NCBI RefSeq assembly: GCF_025821665.1
Contig: NZ_JACKSJ010000270.1
Span: 1-62,451 of the forward strand
Source: [Mycobacterium] manitobense
GTDB lineage: Bacteria; Actinomycetota; Actinomycetes; Mycobacteriales; Mycobacteriaceae
DNA length: 62,451 bases
Direction of reading: 5' to 3'
Position numbers and translations under genes: made by a program. The notes beneath the pieces were generated by a model. The model was not told the DNA's origin. It did not search any database and saw only the letters and a list, made by a program, of their open reading frames with translations. Shown here one piece after another: positions 47,155-57,266 of this stretch. Numbering within the stretch: position 1 is the stretch's first letter; each line of letters opens with the position of its first letter.

Positions 47155-47985
47155 ATGGACGGCTTCGCCGGGAAGGTCGCCGTGGTGACCGGAGCTGGAT
47201 CGGGCATCGGCCAGGCGCTGGCCATCGAACTGGCCCGCTCCGGCGCCAAGCTGGCGATCAGCGACGTCGACACCGAGGGACTGGCGGCCACCGAGGAGCG
47301 GCTGAAGGCCATCGGGGCGCCGGTGAAGGCCGACCGCCTGAACGTCACCGAGCGCGAGGCGTTTCACCTCTACGCCGACGAGGTCAAGAACCACTTCGGC
47401 AAGGTCAACCAGATCTACAACAACGCCGGGATCGCCTTCACCGGCGACGTCGAGATCAGCCAGTACAAGGACATCGAGCGGGTGATGGACGTCGACTTCT
47501 GGGGCGTCGTCAACGGCACCAAGGCGTTCCTGCCACACCTCATCGAGTCCGGCGATGGCCACGTGATCAACGTGTCGAGCGTGTTCGGGCTGTTCTCCGT
47601 GCCCGGCCAGGCCGCCTACAACGCGGCCAAGTTCGCCGTGCGCGGATTCACCGAGGCGCTGCGGCAGGAGATGATCCTGGCTCAGCATCCGGTCAAGGTG
47701 ACGACCGTGCACCCCGGCGGCATCAAGACCGCGATCGCGCGCAACGCCACCGCGGCCGAAGGACTCGACGCCGAGCAGCTGGCCAACGTGTTCGACAAGA
47801 AGCTGGCGTCCATGTCGCCGCGCCGCGCCGCCGTGGTCATCCTCGACGGCGTGCGCAAGAACAAGGCCCGCGTCCTCATCGGCAACGACGCCAAGGTGCT
47901 CGACGCACTCGTGCGCATCACCGGGCCGCACTATCAGCGGCTGTTCGCGGCGTTCACGTCGCGGATGATGCCACCGCCGAAGTAA
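47155..47985 (+). CDS. Short-chain dehydrogenase/reductase (Rv1245c homologue)
   Basis: A 276-aa classical SDR. Cofactor motif TGAGSGIG (13-20), acidic residue in SDVD suggesting NAD(H) preference, NNAG, catalytic Ser in NVSSVFG and YNAAK (Tyr/Lys). The substrate is unknown; the C-terminal PHYQRLFAAFTSRM helix is typical of membrane-associated mycobacterial SDRs. ATG 47155 is supported by AGAGGAG at 47141-47147. Confidence 0.92.
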   Translation: MDGFAGKVAVVTGAGSGIGQALAIELARSGAKLAISDVDTEGLAATEERLKAIGAPVKADRLNVTEREAFHLYADEVKNHFGKVNQIYNNAGIAFTGDVEISQYKDIERVMDVDFWGVVNGTKAFLPHLIESGDGHVINVSSVFGLFSVPGQAAYNAAKFAVRGFTEALRQEMILAQHPVKVTTVHPGGIKTAIARNATAAEGLDAEQLANVFDKKLASMSPRRAAVVILDGVRKNKARVLIGNDAKVLDALVRITGPHYQRLFAAFTSRMMPPPK

Positions 47986-48010
47986 GCACGCCCGGCCGCT
48001 CCGGGAGACG

Positions 48011-48838
48011 TCAGTCGCGCAGGGGGTGGGCGGACAGCCAGTCGTCGGCCACCCGCGCCGGGTCGGCCCCGTCGTCCACCGCCTGCTGCATCTCCGCGAT
48101 TGCAGCGGTGTCGAGCACTCCGGCGACCTCGTTGAGCGCGAGCACCTGTGACTCGTCGAGTTCGTTGCGCCGGTACAGCGGCACCACGTTCTCGGCACGG
48201 ATCAGCGCCGAGCGGTCCGCCAGCACCACGACGTCGTCCGGGATCGCGGGCGCGGCGGTGGTGGTCCACGCGGCGTTCACCCGGCCGGCCCGTATCGCGG
48301 CCCACAGTGCGGACTCGTCGGGGAATTCGCGGGGCGCGGGCAGCCGGCAGGTGCCGACGACCGACGGTGTCTGCACCCCGGCCACCTTCCCCGGGCGGAC
48401 CTCGGCGCAGCGGCCGGTCAACGCCGACAGCCGTTCGCCGCGCGCCTCCGCCGTGGCCTCCGTGACGGCGAGCGCCGGCCGGTCCTGCGCCGACATCGCG
48501 TAGTCGCCTGCGGCGATTCCCTCGGGCAGCGCCGCCAGCAGCTCGCGGTACACCTGTTCGCCCGCCCGGGCGGTGGCGCCGGGCTCGAAGCGCTGCAGCA
48601 GCCGGCCGGTCAGCCCGGGCACCACCCGAACGTCGCCTGCGTCGAGCGCGGTCAGTGGGTCGTCCGACGGCAGCACCACGGTGGCCGTGCCGTAGTTGCG
48701 CAGCGCCGCGGCATACAGGTGCGCGATCACCACCGACTCGGTGTCGGTGTGGGCGCCGATGGTCACCAGTGGCGGGGCGGGCGGACCGCCGCAGCCGCTG
48801 AGCACGAGTGCGACGAGCGCCAACGCCAGCCGGCGCAT
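48011..48838 (-). CDS. lpqZ: Lipoprotein LpqZ, OpuAC-type substrate-binding protein (Rv1244 homologue)
   Basis: A 275-aa lipoprotein. Signal MRRLALALVALVLSGC with lipobox LSGC. The rest is an OpuAC/ProX-like periplasmic-binding fold (VTIGAHTDTESVVIAHLYAAALRNYG, DVRVVPGLTGRLLQRFEP, SALIRAENVVPLYRRNEL). It should bind a quaternary amine or similar ligand. No cognate permease gene is next to it. It lies 7 bp after the malic enzyme gene on the same strand. Confidence 0.9.
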   Translation of the reverse strand: MRRLALALVALVLSGCGGPPAPPLVTIGAHTDTESVVIAHLYAAALRNYGTATVVLPSDDPLTALDAGDVRVVPGLTGRLLQRFEPGATARAGEQVYRELLAALPEGIAAGDYAMSAQDRPALAVTEATAEARGERLSALTGRCAEVRPGKVAGVQTPSVVGTCRLPAPREFPDESALWAAIRAGRVNAAWTTTAAPAIPDDVVVLADRSALIRAENVVPLYRRNELDESQVLALNEVAGVLDTAAIAEMQQAVDDGADPARVADDWLSAHPLRD

Positions 48839-48845
48839 CGTCGGC

Positions 48846-50048
48846 TCAGACCTGCGACGCCGCGGCCACCGCTTCGGCCACCGCGGGTCCGACCCGGGGG
48901 TCGAGCGCGCTCGGGACGATGTGGTCGACGGCCAGGTCGTCGCCGACCACGGAGAAGATGGCCTCGGCCGCGGCGACCTTCATCTTCTCGGTGATGCGGC
49001 GGGCGCCGGCGTCGAGCGCACCGCGGAACACCCCGGGGAACGCCAGCACGTTGTTGATCTGGTTCGGGAAGTCGCTGCGCCCGGTGGCCACCACCGCCGC
49101 GTGCCTGCGGGCGGCGTCGGGGTGGATCTCCGGATCCGGATTCGACAGGGCGAACACGATGCCCTTGGGCGCCATGGTGGCGATGATCTCCTCGGGCACC
49201 ACGCCCGCGGACAGGCCGAGGAACATGTCGGCCCCGTTGACGGCCTCGGCGATGCCGCCGGTCAGGTTCCGCGGATTGGTGCTCGCGGCGAGTTCGGCCT
49301 TGAACGTGTTGAGGTCCTCGCGCCCGCTGTGCACGATGCCCTTGGAGTCCAGCACGACGATGTCGCGGATGCCCGCGGCGATCAGGATGTTCGCGCAGGC
49401 CACCCCCGCGGCGCCGGCGCCGGAGATGACCACCTTGAGGGCGTGCATGTCGCGGCCGAGCACCTCGACCGCACCGAAGAGCGCACCCAGCACCACGATG
49501 GCGGTGCCGTGCTGGTCGTCGTGCATCACCGGGCAGTCCAGCGCCTCGATCACCCGGCGCTCGATCTCGAAGCAGCGTGGGGCGGAGATGTCCTCGAGGT
49601 TGACCGCACCGAATGTCGGGCGCAGCCGGATCAGGGTCTCGACGATCTCGTCGGGATCCTTGGTGTCGAGCACGATCGGGATCGAGTCGAGCCCACCGAA
49701 CGTCTTGAACAGCGCGCTCTTGCCCTCCATCACCGGAAGCGACGCGGCGGGGCCGATGTCGCCGAGGCCGAGCACCGCGCTGCCGTCGCTGACGACGGCG
49801 ACCAGCCGGCTGGCCCAGGTGTACTTCGCGGCCAGGGTGTGGTCGGCGGCGATCGCCCGGCTCACCTGAGCCACCCCCGGGGTGTAGGCGATCGACAACG
49901 CGCGCTGGGTGTCCAGCGGCGAATTCATGCCTACCGAGAGCTTCCCGCCTTCGTGCGCCGCGAAGATCTCGGCGTCATCGATGACGACCTGGGGGGTGCG
50001 CGCCTGCGACTCGCTCTCGGGCGAGGAGGTCACGATGCTTTCCGACAC
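48846..50048 (-). CDS. NAD(P)-dependent malic enzyme
   Basis: A 400-aa malic enzyme converting malate to pyruvate and CO2. Catalytic Tyr in SIAYTPGVAQVSRAI, metal site in VNLEDISAPRCFEIE and MHDDQHGTA, cofactor motif GAGAAGVACANIL. It is the short bacterial form without a phosphotransacetylase domain. In Mtb this position holds a lactate-type malate dehydrogenase (Rv1240). GTG 50048 is preceded by TACCCT with 6 nt, a leaderless arrangement. Confidence 0.93.
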   Translation of the reverse strand: MSESIVTSSPESESQARTPQVVIDDAEIFAAHEGGKLSVGMNSPLDTQRALSIAYTPGVAQVSRAIAADHTLAAKYTWASRLVAVVSDGSAVLGLGDIGPAASLPVMEGKSALFKTFGGLDSIPIVLDTKDPDEIVETLIRLRPTFGAVNLEDISAPRCFEIERRVIEALDCPVMHDDQHGTAIVVLGALFGAVEVLGRDMHALKVVISGAGAAGVACANILIAAGIRDIVVLDSKGIVHSGREDLNTFKAELAASTNPRNLTGGIAEAVNGADMFLGLSAGVVPEEIIATMAPKGIVFALSNPDPEIHPDAARRHAAVVATGRSDFPNQINNVLAFPGVFRGALDAGARRITEKMKVAAAEAIFSVVGDDLAVDHIVPSALDPRVGPAVAEAVAAASQV

Positions 50049-50060
50049 TGCGCAAGGGTA
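50049..50060 (-). promoter_or_regulatory. Leaderless promoter -10 of the malic enzyme gene
   Basis: On the minus strand TACCCT (50060 to 50055) is followed by 6 nt and GTG 50048. Confidence 0.5.
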
Positions 50061-50194
50061 TCGGACCGCGAATTCTCACAGTGCCCCATTCCCCCCGCGT
50101 GAGTACCCGCGGCGCGCAGGTGGCCCCCAGCTCCGGCGCGTAGCATCTGAACGGCCCGAACAGGGGTTTCGATCGCGCCGCAGGAGGAGGGCCC

Positions 50195-51301
50195 ATGCCG
50201 TCGTTCCGCGCCCTGCCACCGTCGATGGTGCGGACCTCCACCCGCAACAGGTCGACGGGTCCCGACGCCTCCAGCATCCACGTCCCCGTCGCACGGGCGA
50301 TGGTGGACTGCGGCGTGTACTGCGAGGGCAGGCGGCTGCCGGGCAAGTTCACCCACGCCGCGGCACTCGCCCGGGTGCGCGAGCTCGAGGCCGACGGCCG
50401 TCCGGCCTTCGTGTGGATCGGGCTGCACGAGCCCGACGAGCACCAGATGCAGGCCGTCGCCGAGGTTTTCGGCCTGCACGAACTGGCCGTCGAGGACGCG
50501 GTGCACGCCCACCAGCGACCGAAGCTGGAGCGCTACGACGACACCCTGTTCCTGGTGCTGAAGACCATCAACTACGTCGAGCACTCGTCGATCGACAACG
50601 CCCGTGAGATCGTCGAGACCGGCGAGATCATGGTGTTCGTCGGCGCGGACTTCGTGGTGACGGTTCGCCACGGTGACTTCAGCGGGCTGGCCGGGGTGCG
50701 CAAGCGGATGGACGCCAACCCCACCAACTGCGCGCTGGGTCCCTATGCGGTGATGCACGCGATCGCCGACCACGTGGTCGACGGCTACCTCGACGTCACC
50801 GATCTCGTGGAGACCGACATCGACGCGATGGAGGAGAACATCTTCTCCCCCGCCAGCACCACCGACATCGAGCACATCTACCTGCTCAAGCGCGAAGTGG
50901 TCGAGATGCGCCGGGCGGTCACCCCGCTCACCCTGGCGTTGCAGCGCATCGGCGCCGATCACAACGACCTCATCTCCAAGGAGGTCCGGCGCTACATGCG
51001 CGACGTGCTCGACCACAACACCCAGGCCGCCGACCGGATCGCCAGCTACGACGAGGTGCTCAGCTCGCTGGTGCAGGCGGCCGTCGGCAAGATCTCGATG
51101 CAGCAGAACACCGACATGCGCAAGATCTCGGCGTACGTGGCGATCGCCGCGGTGCCGACCGCGATGGCGGGCATCTACGGGATGAACTTCGACAACATGC
51201 CCGAACTGCGGTGGACCTACGGGTATCCCGCGGTGCTGCTGGTGATGTTCGCGGTGTGCTTCATGCTGTACCGCACGTTCCGCCGCAACCACTGGCTCTA
51301 A
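50195..51301 (+). CDS. corA: CorA magnesium/cobalt transporter (Rv1239c homologue)
   Basis: A 368-aa Mg2+ channel of the inner membrane. The cytoplasmic funnel domain (VWIGLHEPDEHQMQAVAEVFGLHELAVEDA) and long stalk helix lead to two C-terminal helices with the selectivity motif YGMNFDNMPEL. AGGAGGAGG precedes ATG 50195. TAGCAT near 50142 is a possible -10. Its TAA overlaps the TAG of the convergent SUFU-domain gene. Confidence 0.95.
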   Translation: MPSFRALPPSMVRTSTRNRSTGPDASSIHVPVARAMVDCGVYCEGRRLPGKFTHAAALARVRELEADGRPAFVWIGLHEPDEHQMQAVAEVFGLHELAVEDAVHAHQRPKLERYDDTLFLVLKTINYVEHSSIDNAREIVETGEIMVFVGADFVVTVRHGDFSGLAGVRKRMDANPTNCALGPYAVMHAIADHVVDGYLDVTDLVETDIDAMEENIFSPASTTDIEHIYLLKREVVEMRRAVTPLTLALQRIGADHNDLISKEVRRYMRDVLDHNTQAADRIASYDEVLSSLVQAAVGKISMQQNTDMRKISAYVAIAAVPTAMAGIYGMNFDNMPELRWTYGYPAVLLVMFAVCFMLYRTFRRNHWL

Positions 51302-51903
51302 TTCGGCCGCGCCGCAGGCCTGTCCGGGTCGAGCACGTCCACTCCGTCGGCCGTCCAGGCCTCCCGCATCGCGTCGGCGCCCTTCAGACGCACCCACGCC
51401 GCTTCGGTGGGAGTGATCGGCGTCGCGGTCAGCACGGTGACCGGGGCGATCGGCCCGGGCAGCGGGATCTCACCGATGTCGCTGTCGCTCAACAGGAATG
51501 CGGTGAACGGGGCGCGGTCGAACAACGGTTCGCCGAGGTCGACGAGTGCGCCGGGCTCGAGCACCAGCCCCTCGACAGCGGGTGCGGCGGCCAGCACGGC
51601 CACCGAACGAGCAAGGCCCTTAGGGGTGGTGCCGCGCAGTGCGACGGTCACCTCGGCGCGCGGGCCGTGGATGGCGTCGGTCACCAGTTCGGTCGGATCG
51701 AACATCGGGTGCCGCGAACAGCCAAGGGAGACGAAGTGATTGACGCCTTCCATGCCCGGCCGGCCGTCCGGCCCGAAGCGCAGGACGTCGATGCGTTCGG
51801 TGCCGAGGAAGGTGATGCTGGCGGCGGCGGGGTCCGCGACGATCCCGGCCCGGGCGAAGTGCTCACCCAGCCGGGCGCGCACCTCGGCCAGGACGTCGGT
51901 CAC
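51298..51903 (-). CDS. Suppressor-of-fused (SUFU) domain protein
   Basis: A 201-aa protein whose body matches the bacterial SUFU domain (NHFVSLGCSRHPMFDP, AEVTVALRG, PFDRAPFTAFLLSDSDIGEIPLPGP-like middle). In bacteria SUFU domains are found with toxin immunity or unknown roles. The GTG start overlaps the sugC stop (GTGA at 51900-51903), so it is the fifth gene of the lpqY-sugABC operon. A role in trehalose uptake is only an inference. Confidence 0.8.
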   Translation of the reverse strand: MTDVLAEVRARLGEHFARAGIVADPAAASITFLGTERIDVLRFGPDGRPGMEGVNHFVSLGCSRHPMFDPTELVTDAIHGPRAEVTVALRGTTPKGLARSVAVLAAAPAVEGLVLEPGALVDLGEPLFDRAPFTAFLLSDSDIGEIPLPGPIAPVTVLTATPITPTEAAWVRLKGADAMREAWTADGVDVLDPDRPAARPN

Positions 51904-53279
51904 TCGGCAGGCGGTTTGGTCGGCTGGTCGGCGTCGGACTTCTGTGCGGCGTCGGTGGGCGCCTCGTCGGCAGTCGCGTCCGAGGCGGGCGCTTCGGCAG
52001 GCTCCTCGGCCGCAGGCTTCTCAGCCGCAGGCTTCTCGGCGGCAGGCTTCTCGGCGGCGGGCTTCTCGGCGGCGGGTGTCACCGCGGCAGAGGCCGGTTC
52101 GGCGCTCTCCCCCGCAGGCGGGATGGTGAGGTTGGCGCCGGTGTCCGCGTCGAAGATGACCAGCTTCGAGGTGTCGAACGCCAACTGCACCGTCCGCCCC
52201 GGCGCCACGCTGGACTCGGTGGAAACCCTTGCCACGAACTCGTTCTCGCCCGCACCGGACTCTGCGGCCAGCTCCTGCAGCTGCGCCGACCGGGCGCCTT
52301 CGCCCTCGATCTTGAAGTGCACGTACTTGTCGGCGCCCAGCGATTCGACGATGTCGGCCTCGACGTCGAAGGTCAGCGCGCGGATGCGGGCGTAGCCGTC
52401 CAGCAGGGCGGCGTCCTCGATGTGTTCGGGGCGGATGCCCACGATGATGTTGGCGGGCCTGCGGTGTCGGCCGAGCATGTCGTGCACGTGCTGGGTCAGG
52501 GTGATGTCGCCGAACGGCAACCGCACCCCGACGTCGGTCAGCGTCGCCGGGAAGAAGTTCATCGCCGGCGAGCCGATGAACCCCGCGACGAACAGGTTGG
52601 CGGGCCTGTTGTAGAGCTCCTCGGGCGTGCCGATCTGCTGGGCCACGCCCGCGAGCATCACCACCACCCGGTCACCCAGGGTCATCGCCTCGGTCTGGTC
52701 GTGCGTGACGTAAACCGTGGTGGTGCCCAGCCGGCTCTGCAGCCGCGAGATCTCCGAGCGCATCTGCACGCGCAGTTTGGCGTCGAGGTTGCTCAACGGC
52801 TCGTCCATCAAGAATGCCTTGGGGTCGCGCACGATCGCGCGGCCCATCGCCACCCGCTGGCGTTGCCCGCCCGACAGCTGACCCGGCTTGCGGTCCAGCA
52901 GTTCGGTGAGGTCCAGGATCTTGGCGGTCTCGGCGACCTTCGAGGCGATCTCGTCCTTCTTCACCTTCGCCAGGGTCAGCGGGAAGGCGATGTTCTGCCG
53001 CACCGTCATGTGCGGGTACAGCGCATAGGACTGGAACACCATCGCGATGTCGCGGTCCTTGGGCGCCTTCTCGTTGACCCGCTCGCCGCCGATACGCAGC
53101 TCACCCGACGAGATGTCCTCCAGCCCGGCGATCATGTTGAGCGTGGTGGACTTTCCGCACCCGGACGGACCGACCAGGATGATGAACTCGCCGTCGGCGA
53201 TGGAAATCGACAGGTCCTTGACCGCCGTCGCGCCGTTCGGGTAACTCTTCGTCACCCCGTCCAACACTATTTCGGCCAT
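51900..53279 (-). CDS. sugC: Trehalose ABC importer ATPase SugC, with repeat-rich tail
   Basis: A 459-aa MalK-type ATPase. Walker A GPSGCGKST (36-44), Q-loop VFQSYALYPH, signature LSGGQRQRVA, Walker B FLMDEPLSNLD, switch His in VTHDQTEAM, then a TOBE regulatory domain. It powers re-import of trehalose released during mycolate transfer. The last 65 residues are an extra Ala/Glu/Lys/Pro tail with tandem AAEKP repeats absent from the 393-aa Mtb protein. It lies 3 bp after sugB. Confidence 0.95.
   Translation of the reverse strand: MAEIVLDGVTKSYPNGATAVKDLSISIADGEFIILVGPSGCGKSTTLNMIAGLEDISSGELRIGGERVNEKAPKDRDIAMVFQSYALYPHMTVRQNIAFPLTLAKVKKDEIASKVAETAKILDLTELLDRKPGQLSGGQRQRVAMGRAIVRDPKAFLMDEPLSNLDAKLRVQMRSEISRLQSRLGTTTVYVTHDQTEAMTLGDRVVVMLAGVAQQIGTPEELYNRPANLFVAGFIGSPAMNFFPATLTDVGVRLPFGDITLTQHVHDMLGRHRRPANIIVGIRPEHIEDAALLDGYARIRALTFDVEADIVESLGADKYVHFKIEGEGARSAQLQELAAESGAGENEFVARVSTESSVAPGRTVQLAFDTSKLVIFDADTGANLTIPPAGESAEPASAAVTPAAEKPAAEKPAAEKPAAEKPAAEEPAEAPASDATADEAPTDAAQKSDADQPTKPPAE
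51997..52071 (-). repeat. 15-bp tandem repeat in the sugC tail
   Basis: Five head-to-tail 15-bp units (51997, 52012, 52027, 52042, 52057) encode the repeated AAEKP pentapeptide, with a few silent or Lys/Glu changes. A site open to slippage. Confidence 0.8.
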
Positions 53280-53282
53280 CGA

Positions 53283-54119
53283 CTACCCCTTCACCGCACC
53301 GGACGTCAGGCCAGCGACGATCCGCCGCTGGAAGATGAGAACAAAGATAATGATCGGGATGGTGATCACCATCGCCCCCGCCGCGATCGACCCGGTGGGC
53401 TCCTCGAACTGCGAGCTGCCGGTGAAGTTGGCGATGGCCACCGGCGCGGTGATCGCCCGCTGGGTGGCGGTCAGCGACAACGCGAGCAGCAGGTCGTTCC
53501 AGGCGAAGATGAACACCAGTATCGCGGCGGTGACGATGCCCGGCGCCGCCAGTGGCGCAATCACCTTGCGGAACGCCTGCGCGGGGGTGGCGCCGTCCAT
53601 CTTCGCCGCCTTCTCCAGATCCCAGGGGATCTCCCGGAAGAACGCCGACAGCGTGTAGATCGCCAGCGGCAGCGCGAAGGTGATGTAGGGGATGATCAGT
53701 CCGGGCCACGTGTCGAACAAGCCGATGCGGCGTTCGATGTTGAACAGCGGGGTCACCAGCGAGATCTGAGGGAACATCGCGATCAGCAGCGCGACGCCGA
53801 CGAGCAGCTTCTTGCCCGGGAACGCCAGGCGCGCCACGGCATAGGCCGCCATGCCTCCGACGAGCACCGCGATGGCCGTGGTGATCAGGCCGATGCCGAT
53901 CGAGTTGATCAGTGCCGAGGAGAACGCGTCGCCGGAGAAGATGCCCCTGTAGTTCTCGAAGGTGACCTCAGACGGAATCAGTTTGCCGTCTTTGACGGTC
54001 GACGTCGGCTTCAATGACAGGCTCAAGATCCACAACACCGGCACCAGGGCGTAGATCACCACGAGGACGTTCGCGGCAGCCCACCCGGCGCCCCGTCCGG
54101 CACCCACCCGCTCGGCCAC
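53283..54119 (-). CDS. sugB: Trehalose ABC importer permease SugB
   Basis: A 278-aa MalG-type permease with six helices and the EAA loop EKAAKMDGATPAQAFRKVIAPLAAPG that contacts SugC. GTG 54119 follows the sugA stop by one base. Sequence conservation with Mtb SugB is extensive. Confidence 0.93.
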   Translation of the reverse strand: MAERVGAGRGAGWAAANVLVVIYALVPVLWILSLSLKPTSTVKDGKLIPSEVTFENYRGIFSGDAFSSALINSIGIGLITTAIAVLVGGMAAYAVARLAFPGKKLLVGVALLIAMFPQISLVTPLFNIERRIGLFDTWPGLIIPYITFALPLAIYTLSAFFREIPWDLEKAAKMDGATPAQAFRKVIAPLAAPGIVTAAILVFIFAWNDLLLALSLTATQRAITAPVAIANFTGSSQFEEPTGSIAAGAMVITIPIIIFVLIFQRRIVAGLTSGAVKG

Positions 54120-54120
54120 G

Positions 54121-55031
<911 letters not shown>

Positions 55032-55035
<4 letters not shown>

Positions 55036-56450
55036 GGGATGAGCCCCTTCCCGTCGATGGCCTTCTGGACCTGTTCGGCGAGTTCGTCGGCGGTGCGTTC
55101 CGGATCGATCTCGGTGATCGGCGCCAAAGTGACCGAGATCCGGGTGGACACCGCCTGGTACTGCGGGCTCGCCGGTCGGACCGCGGCGTCGATGAGCTGT
55201 TGGCGGATGATCTCGTACTGCGGGTAGCGGGCCTGGAACGCCGGGTCGTCGTACAGCGAGGCGCGGACCGCGGGGAGCCCGCCCTCGACCGACGTGTAAC
55301 GCTGGTTCTCCGGGCTGCGCAGGCAGCGGACCACTTCGAACGCCTCGGCCTTGTGCTGGCTGGTCTTGGCGACGGCGAGATTCAGCCCGCCGAGGGTCAC
55401 CTTCGCGGGCCTACTCGGGTCGACCCTCGGGAAGGGCGCGAACCCGAACACCTCGCGGCTGGCGTCATAAGCGGTGCGGAATTGTTCGTCGCTGGGCGAG
55501 AACGTCCCTTCGTCGTTGATGGCGCTCGTCAGGTCCGGTCGCTTGTTCAGCGGCAGGAAGCCGACGCCGCCCTTGACCGCATTCTCCAACATCGACGGAA
55601 GCACGAAGGGCCAGTTCACCTCCAGTGCGGCTTTGCCTTGCTCGAGCGCCAGTCGGGCGGTGCTCTCGTCGGTCTGGGTGATCGACGGATCGGCCCCCGG
55701 TGCTGTGGCAACCGACTTGATGGTCTGCAACGCCTTGACGGTCGCGGCTCGGTGCTCCGGCGTGTCGGTGAGCGTGACCGTCTTGCCGTCGTCGGAAAGC
55801 ACCTGTCCGCCCGCGCTTTCCAGCAGCGTGTTGAACCACACCACCAGGCCTTCGTACTGCTTGCCCTGCACGGCAATCCAGCTCGGCTGACCGGCCGCCT
55901 TCAGCCGGCCCGCCTCCGCCACCATCGCGTCCCACGTCGCCGGTGGCTCGGGCATGAGATCGGCGCGATACCAGAGCACCTGGGTGTTCGTGGTGACCGG
56001 CGACGCGTACAGCTTGTCCTCCCACGTCGCCGTCTCGAGGGGGCCGGGCAGCGTGTCGGTGGTGGCATCGGTCTCCGCCAGCCCGGCGGGATCCTCGGCG
56101 AGTGGGACGATCCAGCCGGCCTCGGCGAACTCGGGCGTCCACACCACGTCCATGGCCATCATGTCGAGCGTCTTGTCGTTGCCCGTCAACCGCCGGGCCA
56201 GTTGCAGCCGCTGCTCGTCAGCGCTCTTCGGCAAACTGATCTGCCGGATCGAGAAGCCGTTGTCCAGCTGCTCCTCGCACCGCTTGGCCAGCGCCGAGAA
56301 CGTCGCGAGCTCGTTAGCCGAGGTGTAGAGATTGATGACGTTGCCGCCGCCGTCCGATCCGCACGCCGACACCACCGACGCCGTCGACAGCGCGGCGACT
56401 GCTGCAGCACATAGCCGCCGAGCGCGCACCACCGGCTCTCCCGTCCACAT
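55032..56450 (-). CDS. lpqY: Trehalose-binding lipoprotein LpqY
   Basis: A 472-aa solute-binding lipoprotein. The signal ends in lipobox VSAC, and the body follows Mtb LpqY (QLARRLTGNDKTLDMMAMDVVWTPEFAEAGW, SPVTTNTQVLWYRADLM, VNWPFVLPSMLENAVKGG). It binds trehalose for SugABC. ATG 56450 is used; an internal GTG seven codons on is the alternative start. A hairpin at 56479-56493 (GCGGGA/TCCCGC) lies in the leader. TACGGT further upstream could be a -10. Confidence 0.93.
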
Positions 56451-56607
56451 CCGATGTCGCCGCCGAGGCGGCTCCGGTGCGGGAACCTCCCGCGCGCAAA
56501 CCGTAGAGCGAGTCGCGCGTGATGTGCAACACTTTCGGCGCGTGCCGGGATATCGACGGGTAATCGTGACCTGCGCCGCCCCCTCGCGGACGGCTCCGGG
56601 ACCGGCG

Positions 56608-57135
56608 TCAGATGGTCAAGCGGGCCAACAAATCCCGACCCCGCTCGGCGCCCTGCGGATCACACAGAACGTCGTAGCGTCCGGCCACGAGCTGCATCGT
56701 CGAGCTGAAATCCCTTGTGCCGCGAGCCATCGCGTAAGGGATGGCCGACGTGATCAGGCCGAAGAACACTCCGGCGATCAGACCTGTGAGCAGCGCGCTC
56801 AAGGGGCTCGGGCTGAAGAAGCCGAGGATCAGGCCGATGAACAGGCCCAGCCAGGCGCCGGAGAGCACCCCGCCGCCGAGAACCTTCGGCCAGCTGAGCC
56901 GGCCGGTGACACGCTCCACCTGCATCAGGTCGACCCCGACGATGGTCACCTGCTGCACCGGGAACGACTGGTCGGACAGATAGTCGACGGCCCGCTGCGC
57001 CTCGGCGTAGGTGGGGTACGAACCGATCGGCCAGCCCTTGGGAGGGGTGGGCAGCGCGGCCGGCCCGCCGCGCACCGGCGAAGGATTGGCAGGCGTCGCG
57101 CCGGGTGTCTGACCGGCTGAAAATGGGCTCGTCAT
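56608..57135 (-). CDS. YflT-like general stress domain membrane protein (Rv1234 homologue)
   Basis: A 175-aa protein. The N-terminal part is a general-stress-protein-17M-like fold (IGSYPTYAEAQRAVDYLSDQSFPVQQVTIVG), followed by two Gly-rich helices (GGGVLSGAWLGLFIGLILGFF, ALLTGLIAGVFFGLI) and a soluble end. AGGAG lies upstream of ATG 57135. Its place next to lpqY is conserved in mycobacteria; its function is unknown. Confidence 0.85.
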   Translation of the reverse strand: MTSPFSAGQTPGATPANPSPVRGGPAALPTPPKGWPIGSYPTYAEAQRAVDYLSDQSFPVQQVTIVGVDLMQVERVTGRLSWPKVLGGGVLSGAWLGLFIGLILGFFSPSPLSALLTGLIAGVFFGLITSAIPYAMARGTRDFSSTMQLVAGRYDVLCDPQGAERGRDLLARLTI

Positions 57136-57253
57136 CGGTGGTCATTCTCCTCTATGAAGGCCTCCATCGCAGCCTTCTCACAACGGTTCAACGCCCCGGC
57201 GGCCGACTTGGTGCCCGCCGCGCACATGATCACGAACGGAGGTCGTGTTGCGC

Positions 57254-57266
57254 TAGGTTGAATCCC
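57254..57266 (+). promoter_or_regulatory. Leaderless promoter -10 of the Pro-rich DUF4190 gene
   Basis: TAGGTT at 57254-57259, 7 nt, ATG 57267. Confidence 0.55.

Noticed and set aside
56519..56535. GTGAT...CAC motif upstream of lpqY as a Crp site
   Set aside because: Too many mismatches to TGTGA-N6-TCACA.
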